Of a stretch of DNA of 56,588 nucleotides, positions 9,624-17,815 are shown one piece after another (within the stretch, counting starts at the first letter, position 1; each line of letters opens with the position of its first letter). This stretch comes from an uncultured Pelagibacteraceae bacterium (GTDB lineage: Bacteria > Pseudomonadota > Alphaproteobacteria > Pelagibacterales > Pelagibacteraceae), in NCBI GenBank assembly GCA_902611845.1, contig CACMAX010000008.1, positions 1 through 56,588 on the forward strand, given 5' to 3'. The position numbers and the translations under genes were made by a program. The notes below the pieces were generated by a model, which worked only from the letters and a program-made list of their open reading frames with translations, did no database searches and was not told where the DNA came from.

Positions 9624-9955
9624 CAAAACAAATTATAACATTAAGCGATAACGCAGCTCAAAGAATAAAAGAAATCATGTCTAATGCTGAAAAAGACTCT
9701 TTAGGAGTTAGAGTCGGTGTTAAGTCTGGTGGTTGCGCAGGGATGTCCTATGTTATGGAGTATACAAAAGAAGCAAACCCAAATGACGAAGTAATAGAAG
9801 ACAAAGGTGTAAAAGTATTTATAGATTCTGCAGCGGTAATGTATTTACTTGGAACAGAAATGGATTTTAAAAAAGAGAAATTTTCTTCACAATTTGTATT
9901 TAATAACCCGAATGAAACGGAGAGATGCGGATGTGGGGAGTCCTTCAAAATATAG
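9620..9955 (+). CDS. sufA: A-type Fe-S carrier (SufA/IscA/HesB family)
   Basis: A-type carriers take Fe-S clusters from the scaffold to target apoproteins. The 111 residues include the three family cysteines, Cys39 in GGCAGMSY, and Cys103 and Cys105 in ERCGCGESF. It is the last gene of the suf operon and starts in a four-base ATGA overlap with sufT. I use the symbol sufA for its place in the operon; ErpA or IscA cannot be separated by sequence alone here. No terminator hairpin with a T run follows it. Confidence 0.92.
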   Translation: MTKQIITLSDNAAQRIKEIMSNAEKDSLGVRVGVKSGGCAGMSYVMEYTKEANPNDEVIEDKGVKVFIDSAAVMYLLGTEMDFKKEKFSSQFVFNNPNETERCGCGESFKI

Positions 9956-9990
9956 TATTTAATATACGCATATCAGCATTGCGTTAATTG

Positions 9991-10017
9991 CATATCAATG
10001 ATAGAATCATTGATATG
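9991..10017 (+). repeat. Perfect 11-bp inverted repeat covering a start codon
   Basis: The arms CATATCAATGA (9991-10001) and TCATTGATATG (10007-10017) are perfectly complementary with a five-base spacer TAGAA. The last three bases of the right arm are the ATG of the small downstream ORF. A further direct copy of GCATATCA lies at 9968-9975, 22 bases before the copy at 9990-9997. No T run follows, so this does not look like a simple suf terminator. It could be an RNA hairpin hiding the start codon or an operator for a dimeric protein. Confidence 0.75.
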
Positions 10018-10179
10018 AACACTTTTGAGCATAAAAACCTAATTAACTCTGAAGTTAAAACTCAAAAAAGAAAATCTTTATTCAGAAGTTTAATTAAACC
10101 GGTAGAAGCGGGCGCACATGGCACCCTCAACTACGTGGTTAAAAAAGGTTTAGGAAAAAATAAAATAGCTAAAAAATAA
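10015..10179 (+). CDS. Small basic protein of unknown function
   Basis: This reading frame gives 54 residues from the ATG at 10015; a TTG at 9988 would add nine residues but would read through the hairpin. The protein is rich in Lys and Arg (KTQKRKSLFRSL, KKGLGKNKIAKK) with a central PVEAGAHGTLNYVV segment, no cysteine, no signal peptide and no membrane helix. I do not recognise a family. It sits between the suf operon (60 bases upstream) and the convergent glnA gene (9 bases away). Its start codon lies in the right arm of a perfect 11-bp hairpin. Its basic character would suit RNA, DNA or ribosome binding, but that is only a guess. It could also be a non-coding stretch. Confidence 0.45.
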   Translation: MNTFEHKNLINSEVKTQKRKSLFRSLIKPVEAGAHGTLNYVVKKGLGKNKIAKK

Positions 10180-10190
10180 AAAAGCTATTT
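10163..10190 (-). terminator. Probable weak glnA terminator
   Basis: AAATAGCT (10163-10170) and AGCTATTT (10183-10190) form an 8-bp stem with a 12-base AT loop. Read on the minus strand it begins at the glnA stop codon and is followed by TATTTTTT. The stem has few GC pairs and the loop is long, so it would be a weak terminator. It also overlaps the end of the small ORF on the other strand. Confidence 0.4.
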
Positions 10191-11595
10191 AACAACTATA
10201 GTACATATCAAACTCAATAGGATGAGGTGTATGTTCAAAGTTGTGTATCTCCTCAAATTTAAGAGCAATATAAGCATCAATTTGATCGTCAGTAAATACT
10301 CCACCTTGAGTTAAAAACTTTCTATCTTTATCTAAACTTTCCATTGCTTCTCTTAATGATCCGCAAACAGTTGGAACTTTTTTAACTTCTTTCTCTGATA
10401 AAGCGTAAAGATCTTTATCAAAGGATTTGCCTGGATCAATTTTATTTTTGATACCATCAATTCCCGCCATTAACATAGATGCAAATGTTAAATATGGATT
10501 ACCAGATGCATCTGGGAATCTAATTTCACATCTTGCTCCTTTTTTGCTTAGCGTTATCGGAATTCGACAAGATGCTGACCTGTTTCTTGCAGAATAAGCA
10601 AGCAATACTGGAGCTTCAAAACCAGGAATTAATCTTTTATAACTATTTGTTGTAGCATTTGAAAACGCATTAATCGCCTTAGCATGTTTAAGTATTCCAC
10701 CAATATAATAAAGCGCAGTTTGTGACAAACCTGAATATTTATTTCCAGAAAAAACTGGAGTTTTTCCTTTCCAAACTGATTGGTGAACGTGCATTCCTGA
10801 TCCATTATCACCTTTTACAGGTTTAGGCATAAACGTAGCAGTTTTACCAAATGAATGTGAAACCATTTGAACTACATATTTGTATAATTGAACATTATCA
10901 GCTTGATCAACCAATGTACCAAAAAGCATTCCAAGTTCGTGTTGACTTGGAGCAACTTCATGGTGATGTTTTTCAACTGTGATACCTACGTCTCTCAAAC
11001 CTTTTAGGTATTCACCTCTTATATCCTGAGCACTATCTACTGGAGGGACTGGAAAATATCCACCTTTAACTCCAGGTCTGTGACCCATATTCCCATTTTC
11101 ATAACTTTTTCCAGAATTATAAGGTCCTTCTGTACTATCTATCGAAAAACTTGTTTCATTCATGTCGTTTTTGATTTTTACATCATCAAAAACAAAAAAT
11201 TCTGGCTCTGGACCAAAGTAAGCTTTATCACCTATACCAGTCTTCTTTAAATAAGCTTCAGCTTTCTTCGCTATCCCTCTTGGATCTCTTTCATAAGGAT
11301 TTCTTTTAATTGCATCTAAAATATCGCAAAATAAAACAAGAGTATTATGAGATGTAAATGGATCAACTATTTGTCTGTTTAAATCTGGTTTTAATATCAT
11401 GTCAGACTCATTTATTGCCTTCCATCCAGCAATAGACGATCCATCAAAAAATACACCATCTGTTAACATGTCCCCATCAACTACCGATGCATCCATAGTT
11501 AAGTGCTGTAATTTACCTCTTGGGTCTGTAAATCTTAAATCGACAAACTCAATTTGCTTGTCTTTCATCATTTTTAGAACTTTGCTTGCGCTCAT
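10189..11595 (-). CDS. glnA: Glutamine synthetase type I
   Basis: GlnA makes glutamine from glutamate, ammonia and ATP and is the main ammonia assimilation enzyme. The 468 residues are typical of the dodecameric GSI-beta form: DGSSI near residue 51, the metal-binding FGPEPEFF at 127-134, NGSGMHVHQS at 264-273, the glutamate-flap region around NATTNSYKRLIPGFEAP, and RNRSASCRIP. Tyr397 in KDLYALSEKE aligns with the E. coli adenylylation site. An AGGAGA ribosome site precedes the ATG. No glnB, amtB or ntr gene lies next to it in this window. Confidence 0.97.
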   Translation of the reverse strand: MSASKVLKMMKDKQIEFVDLRFTDPRGKLQHLTMDASVVDGDMLTDGVFFDGSSIAGWKAINESDMILKPDLNRQIVDPFTSHNTLVLFCDILDAIKRNPYERDPRGIAKKAEAYLKKTGIGDKAYFGPEPEFFVFDDVKIKNDMNETSFSIDSTEGPYNSGKSYENGNMGHRPGVKGGYFPVPPVDSAQDIRGEYLKGLRDVGITVEKHHHEVAPSQHELGMLFGTLVDQADNVQLYKYVVQMVSHSFGKTATFMPKPVKGDNGSGMHVHQSVWKGKTPVFSGNKYSGLSQTALYYIGGILKHAKAINAFSNATTNSYKRLIPGFEAPVLLAYSARNRSASCRIPITLSKKGARCEIRFPDASGNPYLTFASMLMAGIDGIKNKIDPGKSFDKDLYALSEKEVKKVPTVCGSLREAMESLDKDRKFLTQGGVFTDDQIDAYIALKFEEIHNFEHTPHPIEFDMYYSC

Positions 11596-11676
11596 ATTAT
11601 CTCCTGTAGAATTAAATATCTGGGTTAATTACCAATATTGTTATAATAAAGAATACATATAATGAGGATATCACCT

Positions 11677-11733
11677 ATGCAATTTAAACATATAGTTTTG
11701 CTAATAATTTCAGTGCTTTTTAATCAATCATAA
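11677..11733 (+). CDS. Tentative 18-residue hydrophobic leader-like ORF
   Basis: An ATG at 11677 opens a frame of 18 codons ending at the TAA at 11731-11733. The peptide MQFKHIVLLIISVLFNQS has one basic residue and then a hydrophobic stretch, like a bare signal peptide. It lies between glnA (divergent) and the ybaK-like gene, ending seven bases before the latter's ATG. It may be a chance ORF, a leader peptide for coupled translation, or the remains of a small secreted protein. There is a purine-rich GAGGA at 11663-11667 upstream. Confidence 0.2.
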   Translation: MQFKHIVLLIISVLFNQS

Positions 11734-11740
11734 GTTGAAT

Positions 11741-12220
11741 ATGACTTTATTAAATAAAGAACCTGTTAAAAGAGCCGAGAAGTGTCTTAAAGAGTTTGAC
11801 GAAAATCTATCAGTTGTTGAATTGGAAAACTCAGCAAAAACAGCATTGGATGCAGCAAAATCATTAAATTGTGAAGTAGGAGCAATTGTAAAAAGTCTAC
11901 TTATTAAGATAGAAAATGATTTTTTACTTTGTTTAGTTTCTGGTGACAAAAGATGTTCGTTAAATAAATTAAAAAAAATTTCTGAAAAAAAAAATGTAAG
12001 AATGGCTTCTGCTGACGAGGTTAAATCTCAAACAGGATATACAATTGGAGGTGTATCTCCTGTAGGTCATATAAATAAAATCCGAATATTTATAGATAAT
12101 TCTTTAAGCAGATTTAAAGATATTTTTGCTGCAGCTGGTCATCCTAATGTGATTTTTAAGATCAATTATGAAAAATTAATTCAAGTTACAAAAGGTGATG
12201 TGAAAGATATTACAGAATGA
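11741..12220 (+). CDS. YbaK/EbsC-type aminoacyl-tRNA deacylase
   Basis: The 159 residues belong to the YbaK/ProX editing domain family, which hydrolyses mischarged tRNAs such as Cys-tRNA-Pro in trans. Visible family features are the early Lys in GAIVKSLLIK, the LCLVSGDKRCSLNKL strand, the TGYTIGGVSPVGH loop with conserved Gly residues, and the AAAGHPNVIFKI end. I start at the ATG at 11741; a TTG two codons earlier is possible. The TGA overlaps the next gene's ATG by four bases, so the two are translationally coupled even though their roles differ. Confidence 0.85.
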   Translation: MTLLNKEPVKRAEKCLKEFDENLSVVELENSAKTALDAAKSLNCEVGAIVKSLLIKIENDFLLCLVSGDKRCSLNKLKKISEKKNVRMASADEVKSQTGYTIGGVSPVGHINKIRIFIDNSLSRFKDIFAAAGHPNVIFKINYEKLIQVTKGDVKDITE

Positions 12221-13104
12221 AGCAGGCTAATTTAACAGATTATATTTTATTAACATTATTATCAATAATTTGGGCATCTGCTTTTTTTAATATAAAAATT
12301 GCAACAGAATCTTTCGGTCCAATGACAATTGCTTTTTTGAGAGTATTTTTTGGATCTATACCAGTATTAATTTTATGTTTTTATAAAAAAATAGTAATTG
12401 AAGCATTTTCTAAAGATTGGCATTGGTTCATGTTAATAGGACTAATCAATTTAGTTATACCATTCTTTTTAATTGCTTATGGAGTAAAATCTGTACAAAG
12501 TAATTTGGCTGCAATTTTGATGTCCACTACTCCTTTGAGTTCTACCATATTAGGTCACTATTATACAAAAAATGAAAAATTTAATTTTGCAAAAACTGTT
12601 GGGATACTAATTGGATTTGCAGGAATTGTTTATCTATTTTCTGATAATATTTTAATTGATGACAATAATTTTCTTTCAGCAATATTAATTTTAGTTGGAT
12701 CAACATGTTATGTAATAGGTGGAGTTTTAACACTTAAAATTAGCAAGAAAAAAAACGAAAACGTTACTGGATCTATATTAATTTGGGCAACTCTGATTTT
12801 ATTTCCTTTAGTGTGTTTATTAGAAACTCCTTGGGAAAATACTCCATCAATAAATTCAACCATGTCAGTAATTTATCTTGGTATAGTACCAACAGGAGTT
12901 GCGTGGCTTTTGAGGTTTAAAATTTTGAAAAAGAATGGTTTAATTTTTCAATCTCAAGTCTCATACTTAATTCCAATCTTTGGAATTATTTTAGGCTATA
13001 TATTTTTAAGTGAATTAATAACTTACAAGGTATTAATATCTTTATTGGCTGTAGTTGTAGGAATTTATTTTGTTAGAAAAGCAGATACAAAAATTATTAT
13101 TTAA
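12217..13104 (+). CDS. EamA/DMT-family transporter
   Basis: This is a 295-residue integral membrane protein with about ten hydrophobic segments in two EamA repeats, the size and pattern of drug/metabolite transporters of the RhaT/YdcZ type. The first helix has the common WASAFFNIKIA pattern and the second half has GSTCYVIGGVLTL and PTGVAWLLRF. Substrates of this group are metabolites or amino acids in either direction and cannot be read from sequence. It overlaps the ybaK-like gene by four bases and its 3' end overlaps the opposing methyltransferase by eight. A second EamA gene lies on the far side of that methyltransferase. Confidence 0.88.
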   Translation: MKQANLTDYILLTLLSIIWASAFFNIKIATESFGPMTIAFLRVFFGSIPVLILCFYKKIVIEAFSKDWHWFMLIGLINLVIPFFLIAYGVKSVQSNLAAILMSTTPLSSTILGHYYTKNEKFNFAKTVGILIGFAGIVYLFSDNILIDDNNFLSAILILVGSTCYVIGGVLTLKISKKKNENVTGSILIWATLILFPLVCLLETPWENTPSINSTMSVIYLGIVPTGVAWLLRFKILKKNGLIFQSQVSYLIPIFGIILGYIFLSELITYKVLISLLAVVVGIYFVRKADTKIII

Positions 13105-14014
13105 ATGAAGATATAGAGCTAATATGTTCTGGTTTTGTCTCACAACATCCGCCTAATATTGTTGCCCCACCTTCTATGAATTTTTTTGATAAATTGTAAA
13201 ATTCATTTGCATCAAAATTATCTCTTTTTCCTAAAGATTGATTTGGATTTACTCCAATTTCATTAGGTTTTGCTGTATTAAATGTCTGTATTGGGCCTGG
13301 TTCATCAACTCCCCACAAATTTATTTTAAATCCAAATGGTACTTCACAATTTAAAAATTTATCTAATACGGATAGAGATATTTCTGGAGAAATACATGCA
13401 CAAACTACACCAAGTGTATTTTCATCTTGAATAATTTCAAGTAATTGCTCAATTTTTTCTTCTGAGGGTAGGTCACCATTTTTTTTTAAATGTATTCCAA
13501 TTAAAACTTTTTTGTTTAATTTTTTAGATATATTAAGAGCGGCTTTAACTTCATTAGTACTGCTAATAACATCTAAGTATAAAAAATCAGTAAATTCACT
13601 TAAAATATCAGCTTGTTCAAACATATCTTCCTCTATTAATTTGATATCACGATCATCAGTTATATAAGTGTCTCTTTGGCTTGGAATTGATCCAGCTACT
13701 AATACATTTTTCTTTGATAAATCTTTAGCTTTGATTGCAAGTTTACATGCAATTTCGTTTAATTTTTTGAATTGATTACCAACATTATTTTCTATTAATC
13801 TAAATTTTCTACAACTAAAAGTATTTGTAACAATAACATCTGAGCCTGCGCTGATATATGATAGATGAGTATCAACTAACAATTGATGATATTTTTCATC
13901 TAATAAAGCGCTTGCAGACCATAAGGTCCCCATAGATACCATTCCTTTTTCAAGTAATAATTGACCCATGCCACCATCTAATATTCTTATTTTTTTAAAA
14001 AAATTGTTATCCAT
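13097..14014 (-). CDS. Homocysteine S-methyltransferase family protein
   Basis: The 305 residues form a zinc-dependent methyltransferase barrel that moves a methyl group to homocysteine to give methionine. It starts with the typical ILDGGMGQLLLEKG, has TNTFSCRKF and AGSIPSQ segments, and the thiolate zinc ligands are seen in VVCACISPE and the C-terminal GGCCETKPEHI. It is closer to the MmuM/BHMT-like group than to cobalamin-dependent MetH, because only the methyltransferase domain is present. S-methylmethionine is the likely donor, but this is an inference. The gene is coupled by an eight-base overlap to the upstream EamA transporter gene, so transport and methyl transfer may be linked. Confidence 0.85.
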   Translation of the reverse strand: MDNNFFKKIRILDGGMGQLLLEKGMVSMGTLWSASALLDEKYHQLLVDTHLSYISAGSDVIVTNTFSCRKFRLIENNVGNQFKKLNEIACKLAIKAKDLSKKNVLVAGSIPSQRDTYITDDRDIKLIEEDMFEQADILSEFTDFLYLDVISSTNEVKAALNISKKLNKKVLIGIHLKKNGDLPSEEKIEQLLEIIQDENTLGVVCACISPEISLSVLDKFLNCEVPFGFKINLWGVDEPGPIQTFNTAKPNEIGVNPNQSLGKRDNFDANEFYNLSKKFIEGGATILGGCCETKPEHISSISSFK

Positions 14015-14867
14015 TTTTTTTATCCCTTGTAGCTATAAATACTCCAACTGTTGTTATTAAAAAACCAATTATGTCAGTAAACGTTAATTGTTCATTTAAA
14101 AGTATCCATGCCATCACTGCTGAAGTAGGAGGTACTAAAAAAAATAAAGTAGTAGTTTTGCCCACTGTACCCCTTTTGATTAAAAACATAAGAATAGTAA
14201 AAGCTCCAAATGAAACTAATATAATTTGGTGAGACATACCTAATATAAAACTAGTTGTAAAATTTATGTAAGCATTTTCAAATATAAACATTAACAATAG
14301 ATTAAAAAGGCAACCACCAATTGCTTGATATGCATTGTTAACTGACAAAGCTAAATTTCCACTTAATTTTTTTTGCCACAATGTTCCAGCTGTTATTGCA
14401 AATAAAGCCAAGACTGTAGCTAACAATCCTAAAGGAGGAATTTCTTTTCCAAAATCAATACCTAAGACAGTGACAGAACCAATGAAACCTAAACTGATAC
14501 CTACCCACTGTTTCCAAGATATTTTTTCTCCAAAAATTGGACCAGATAAAATATTTGTTAAAATTGGTTGAAGTGTAACTATTAAAGCTACAATTGCAGC
14601 TGGCATCCCAATTGAAAATGCATACCAACATCCACCTAAATAAATCCCATGAAATAAGATACCTGTTGAAAGACTCTCAATAATATTTTTTAATTTTCCA
14701 AAAATTTTATCATTACTGAAATAAGCAAATACGAGAAAACCAATTGTTACAATCCCAAATCTAAATGCTAAAGCCGCAAATGGAGAAGCGTTTTGAACAA
14801 TTTCTTTCCCAGATATGAATGCCGAAGACCATAATAATATAAAGAGCAAAGGAAATGATTTTGTCAT
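14007..14867 (-). CDS. EamA/DMT-family transporter
   Basis: A second EamA protein of 286 residues with about ten membrane segments, opening with FPLLFILLWSSAFISGKEIV and containing the second-repeat pattern PPTSAVMAWILLNEQLTFTDIIG. It is transcribed with the homocysteine methyltransferase, overlapping it by eight bases, and lies 23 bases from the sugar ABC ATPase gene upstream, so it may be the tail of that operon. It is not a close copy of the EamA protein at 12.2-13.1 kb. An import or export role for a sulfur amino acid is possible from context only. Confidence 0.87.
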   Translation of the reverse strand: MTKSFPLLFILLWSSAFISGKEIVQNASPFAALAFRFGIVTIGFLVFAYFSNDKIFGKLKNIIESLSTGILFHGIYLGGCWYAFSIGMPAAIVALIVTLQPILTNILSGPIFGEKISWKQWVGISLGFIGSVTVLGIDFGKEIPPLGLLATVLALFAITAGTLWQKKLSGNLALSVNNAYQAIGGCLFNLLLMFIFENAYINFTTSFILGMSHQIILVSFGAFTILMFLIKRGTVGKTTTLFFLVPPTSAVMAWILLNEQLTFTDIIGFLITTVGVFIATRDKKNG

Positions 14868-14890
14868 GGTAAAGATATATGGCGTAATAT

Positions 14891-15688
14891 CTAATTTTTG
14901 TTGTGAATTCTATCCATTTCTTGAAGTTCGACTTCAAGTTTGTCTAATTCTTCACCACCAGCCATCATACTAAGAAGCTTTTCTCTAGATATATCTTTTT
15001 TTTGGAACGTTCCCATGCTTTTTCCTCGGTTAAGTACAGTGAAACTATTACCAACAGGGTAAGCATGATGTACATTATGAGTAATTAAAATTACAGCCAA
15101 TCCCTCAGACGCAGCCTTTACAATATATTTTAATACCATTGATGCTTGATGAACTCCTAAAGCAGAAGTTGGTTCATCTAAAACTAAAACTTTTGCTCCA
15201 AAATATATAGCTCGTGATATTGCTAAGCATTGTCTTTCACCACCGGACATAGTTCCAACTGCCTGAGATGGATCTCTAACATCGATACCTATCTGTCCCA
15301 TTCTATCTGCTGCTATCTGATTTGCTTTTTCCACATCAAAAGTTTTAAGGAAAGGAATACCTTTTTGAGGCTCTCTTCCCATAAAAAAATTTCTAGTAAC
15401 ACTCATTAAAGGAACTAATGCTAGATCTTGATAAACTGTTCCTATACCAATATCCAAAGCATCTTTGGGTGAGTCAAAAATAATTTTATTATCTTCAAAT
15501 ATAATTTCTCCTTCATCTGGTTTATGAACACCTGCTAAAGTTTTAATTAAAGTTGACTTTCCTGCTCCGTTATCACCAAGTAAACACATGATCTCACCTT
15601 TTTTTAATCTCATAGTGACATCTTTGAGCGCTATTACCTTTCCAAAAAACTTACTAATATTATTAAATTGAACGAGATAGTCTGACAT
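14891..15688 (-). CDS. Sugar ABC transporter ATP-binding protein (FrcA-like)
   Basis: This 265-residue ATPase powers a carbohydrate-uptake (CUT2) ABC importer at the inner membrane. It has Walker [10 protein letters not shown] at 38-46, the Q-loop in VYQDLALVP, signature MSGGERQ at 147-153 and Walker B LVLDEPT at 168-174. It carries a single ATPase domain, as in FrcA, rather than the fused pair of RbsA. Its ATG overlaps the permease stop by one base. The binding-protein gene lies on the far side of the permease in the same orientation. Confidence 0.93.
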   Translation of the reverse strand: MSDYLVQFNNISKFFGKVIALKDVTMRLKKGEIMCLLGDNGAGKSTLIKTLAGVHKPDEGEIIFEDNKIIFDSPKDALDIGIGTVYQDLALVPLMSVTRNFFMGREPQKGIPFLKTFDVEKANQIAADRMGQIGIDVRDPSQAVGTMSGGERQCLAISRAIYFGAKVLVLDEPTSALGVHQASMVLKYIVKAASEGLAVILITHNVHHAYPVGNSFTVLNRGKSMGTFQKKDISREKLLSMMAGGEELDKLEVELQEMDRIHNKN

Positions 15689-16815
15689 TATTTACTCTCA
15701 GTCACTTTCTTTCTGATATAGTTATTAAACACTACAGCTATCAACATCATTGCTCCTAAGAAAACTTTAAACCAATCAGTGTCAACATCTGTATAAAATA
15801 TTCCCATAGATACAGTCCCAAATATAATTGCACCAAAAGCAGCACCTATTGCAGATCCATACCCACCTGTTAAGAGACACCCACCAACAACAGCAGCTGC
15901 AATAGCTTCTAGTTCTTTTAAAGTACCTCTCATAGTATCTGCAGAACCCGCATCTAACACTTGAATACAAGCGAAAATAGTAGAAGCGACTGCCGTACCG
16001 ATAAATAAACTTATTTTTACCCTTCCAACAGGCACACCCACATTTGTTGCTCCAACCTTATCTCCTCCAGATGCGAAGATCCAATTACCGTATCTTGTTT
16101 TCATCAATATCCATGTTGCAAACAATGTTAATGCAATAAACCAAATAACTGAAGGAGGTATTCCAGTTGCAAGAGGAGTTCCATCAGTTCTTAGTTCAAT
16201 CAATTTTAATGATCCCAACCAAGTAAAAAGCCATTTAAAAGTATCTGTAGCAAATAACCATGCTAATGGATCATCTTCAATTAATACTCTTAGACCTGGA
16301 ACTTGAGTTCTGCCAGTAATCAATCTTGTAATCGCTAATGTCAAACCTCTTAAAATAAAAAGCATTGCAAGTGTTACAATAAAAGATGGCAAACCAGTTT
16401 TGACAACCATTATGCCATTAAAGTATCCAACCAATACTGCCATAGCGAAAGCAAAAACTATACTCATCCATAAAGGCCAACCCCAATAAATCGCAGGAAT
16501 TGCAATACAAATTCCAGCAAAGCCAATCATTGATCCAATTGACAAATCAAATTCACCGCCAATCATTAACATCGCTGCTGCTATTGCTATAATTCCTAAA
16601 TTAGCGGAAACATCGAGGAAATTAAGCATTCCATAGGCGCTAAACATACCAGTATCGCCAGCTACAATTCCAAAAAATATAAATACAAGTATTGAGCCAC
16701 CTAATGCACCTAACTCAGGCCTATTCAATAAAACTCTTAGTGGTGATATTTTTTTTAGACGCTCGTCTTTATTAAGACTACTTTTTGATGAAATACTTTT
16801 TGATTTTAATGACAT
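15688..16815 (-). CDS. Sugar ABC transporter permease (RbsC/FrcC-like)
   Basis: The 375 residues form a BPD_transp_2-type permease with a 40-residue hydrophilic N-terminus rich in Ser and Lys, then about ten membrane helices. Typical family segments are [61 protein letters not shown] and [20 protein letters not shown] long insert around residues 180-215, between helices, is larger than in RbsC. It follows the binding-protein gene after a strong hairpin with a T run, so it is probably made in lower amounts than that protein. Confidence 0.93.
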   Translation of the reverse strand: MSLKSKSISSKSSLNKDERLKKISPLRVLLNRPELGALGGSILVFIFFGIVAGDTGMFSAYGMLNFLDVSANLGIIAIAAAMLMIGGEFDLSIGSMIGFAGICIAIPAIYWGWPLWMSIVFAFAMAVLVGYFNGIMVVKTGLPSFIVTLAMLFILRGLTLAITRLITGRTQVPGLRVLIEDDPLAWLFATDTFKWLFTWLGSLKLIELRTDGTPLATGIPPSVIWFIALTLFATWILMKTRYGNWIFASGGDKVGATNVGVPVGRVKISLFIGTAVASTIFACIQVLDAGSADTMRGTLKELEAIAAAVVGGCLLTGGYGSAIGAAFGAIIFGTVSMGIFYTDVDTDWFKVFLGAMMLIAVVFNNYIRKKVTESK

Positions 16816-16824
16816 TTAAATTTT

Positions 16825-16860
16825 GAAAAAAGGCCTGACTATAAAATTTAGTCAGGCCTT
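16825..16860 (-). terminator. Intrinsic terminator between binding protein and permease
   Basis: AAGGCCTGACTA (16830-16841) and TAGTCAGGCCTT (16849-16860) form a perfect 12-bp stem with a seven-base loop. On the minus strand the stem begins 11 bases after the binding-protein stop and is followed by a run of T. It should end or protect most binding-protein transcripts and let some polymerase through to the permease and ATPase genes. Confidence 0.88.
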
Positions 16861-16871
16861 AAATATAGATT

Positions 16872-17795
16872 TTATCTATAACCTTGAGCTGCCCATTTAA
16901 TTACTTTAGCAGCATTATCAGGAGTAACAAATCCAGGTCCAGTCATAACTACACCAGCAGGCATTGTTCCCCATCTCATGTACTGAGCAAAAATAGCTAT
17001 TGGCAAATAACCTTGTAGATATTGTTGTTGGTCAATTAAAAACTCTACTTTACCTGCAGCAGCAGCTTTTAACATGTTAGGTGACATATCAAATGTTCCT
17101 AATTTAACATTTCCGACTTTACCAGCAGCTTCTAAAGCTTTTAGTGCTGCTTCGCCAGATAAACCAGCTCCTAAAGTTAGAATAGTGTCATATCCACCAC
17201 CTAATTTTGCAGCAACAGCTTTTTGAATTTCAGTTGGGTCATTTGATGTTCCAAGAATATCAACAGATCCACCAAAACCTTTTTTGAAACCTGCACATCT
17301 TCTATCAAGCGCTACGTTTCCAACTTCGTGGTTAACGCATAAAGCTTTTTTTCCTCCAGCAGCTTTCATTTTTTGTCCGCCACCAACGCCAGCTTCAAAT
17401 TCAGTTTGACCTACGTGTGCACTAATTCCTAATGATGCATAGTCATCCGAACCAGAATTCATAGAAACTACTGGTATACCAGCAGCTATTGCTGCTTTAA
17501 CAGATTTTCCTAATGCAGCTGCATCAGGTAAAGTAATTACAATACCTTTTGGTTTTTGTGATACAGCGTTATCAATTAGTTTTGCCATTTCAACCATGTC
17601 AAAAGTTCCAGGCGCAGTGTATTTGCAAGATACTCCCATATCTTTACAAGCGGCATCAACTCCATTTTTAGCTACCGACCAAAAAGGGTCATTAGCTTGT
17701 CCATGTGAAACAACAATTATATCAGTTGCTAATGCTGATACAGACATCATTGCCCATGCAGCAACAGCTAATATAAAGTTCTTTATTGTTTTCAT
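16872..17795 (-). CDS. Sugar ABC transporter periplasmic binding protein
   Basis: A 307-residue Peripla_BP_4-type binding protein for a simple sugar or cyclitol. It has a Sec signal peptide with a hydrophobic core FILAVAAWAMMSVSA and a likely cut after ALA. The mature part begins with the usual DIIVVSHGQANDPFW strand and pocket loop and ends in a C-terminal FVTPDNA segment. I choose the ATG at 17795, because AGAGAGGAAA sits at the right distance; a TTG two codons earlier is less likely. It leads a binding protein-permease-ATPase operon. A 16-bp palindrome lies just upstream and a terminator just downstream. The ligand is unknown; myo-inositol is a reasonable guess from the neighbours. Confidence 0.9.
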   Translation of the reverse strand: MKTIKNFILAVAAWAMMSVSALATDIIVVSHGQANDPFWSVAKNGVDAACKDMGVSCKYTAPGTFDMVEMAKLIDNAVSQKPKGIVITLPDAAALGKSVKAAIAAGIPVVSMNSGSDDYASLGISAHVGQTEFEAGVGGGQKMKAAGGKKALCVNHEVGNVALDRRCAGFKKGFGGSVDILGTSNDPTEIQKAVAAKLGGGYDTILTLGAGLSGEAALKALEAAGKVGNVKLGTFDMSPNMLKAAAAGKVEFLIDQQQYLQGYLPIAIFAQYMRWGTMPAGVVMTGPGFVTPDNAAKVIKWAAQGYR

Positions 17796-17815
17796 TTTCA
17801 ATTTCCTCTCTTAAA

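Noticed and set aside
13097..14890. Possible SAM-type riboswitch near the homocysteine methyltransferase
   Set aside because: The gene overlaps its upstream neighbour, and only 23 bases separate that neighbour from the next gene. There is no space for an RNA aptamer.
16836..16855. TGACTA and TAGTCA arms similar to the IscR-like site at 3758-3772
   Set aside because: They are part of the GC-rich terminator stem after a binding-protein gene, with a T run and no promoter. The likeness is a coincidence.
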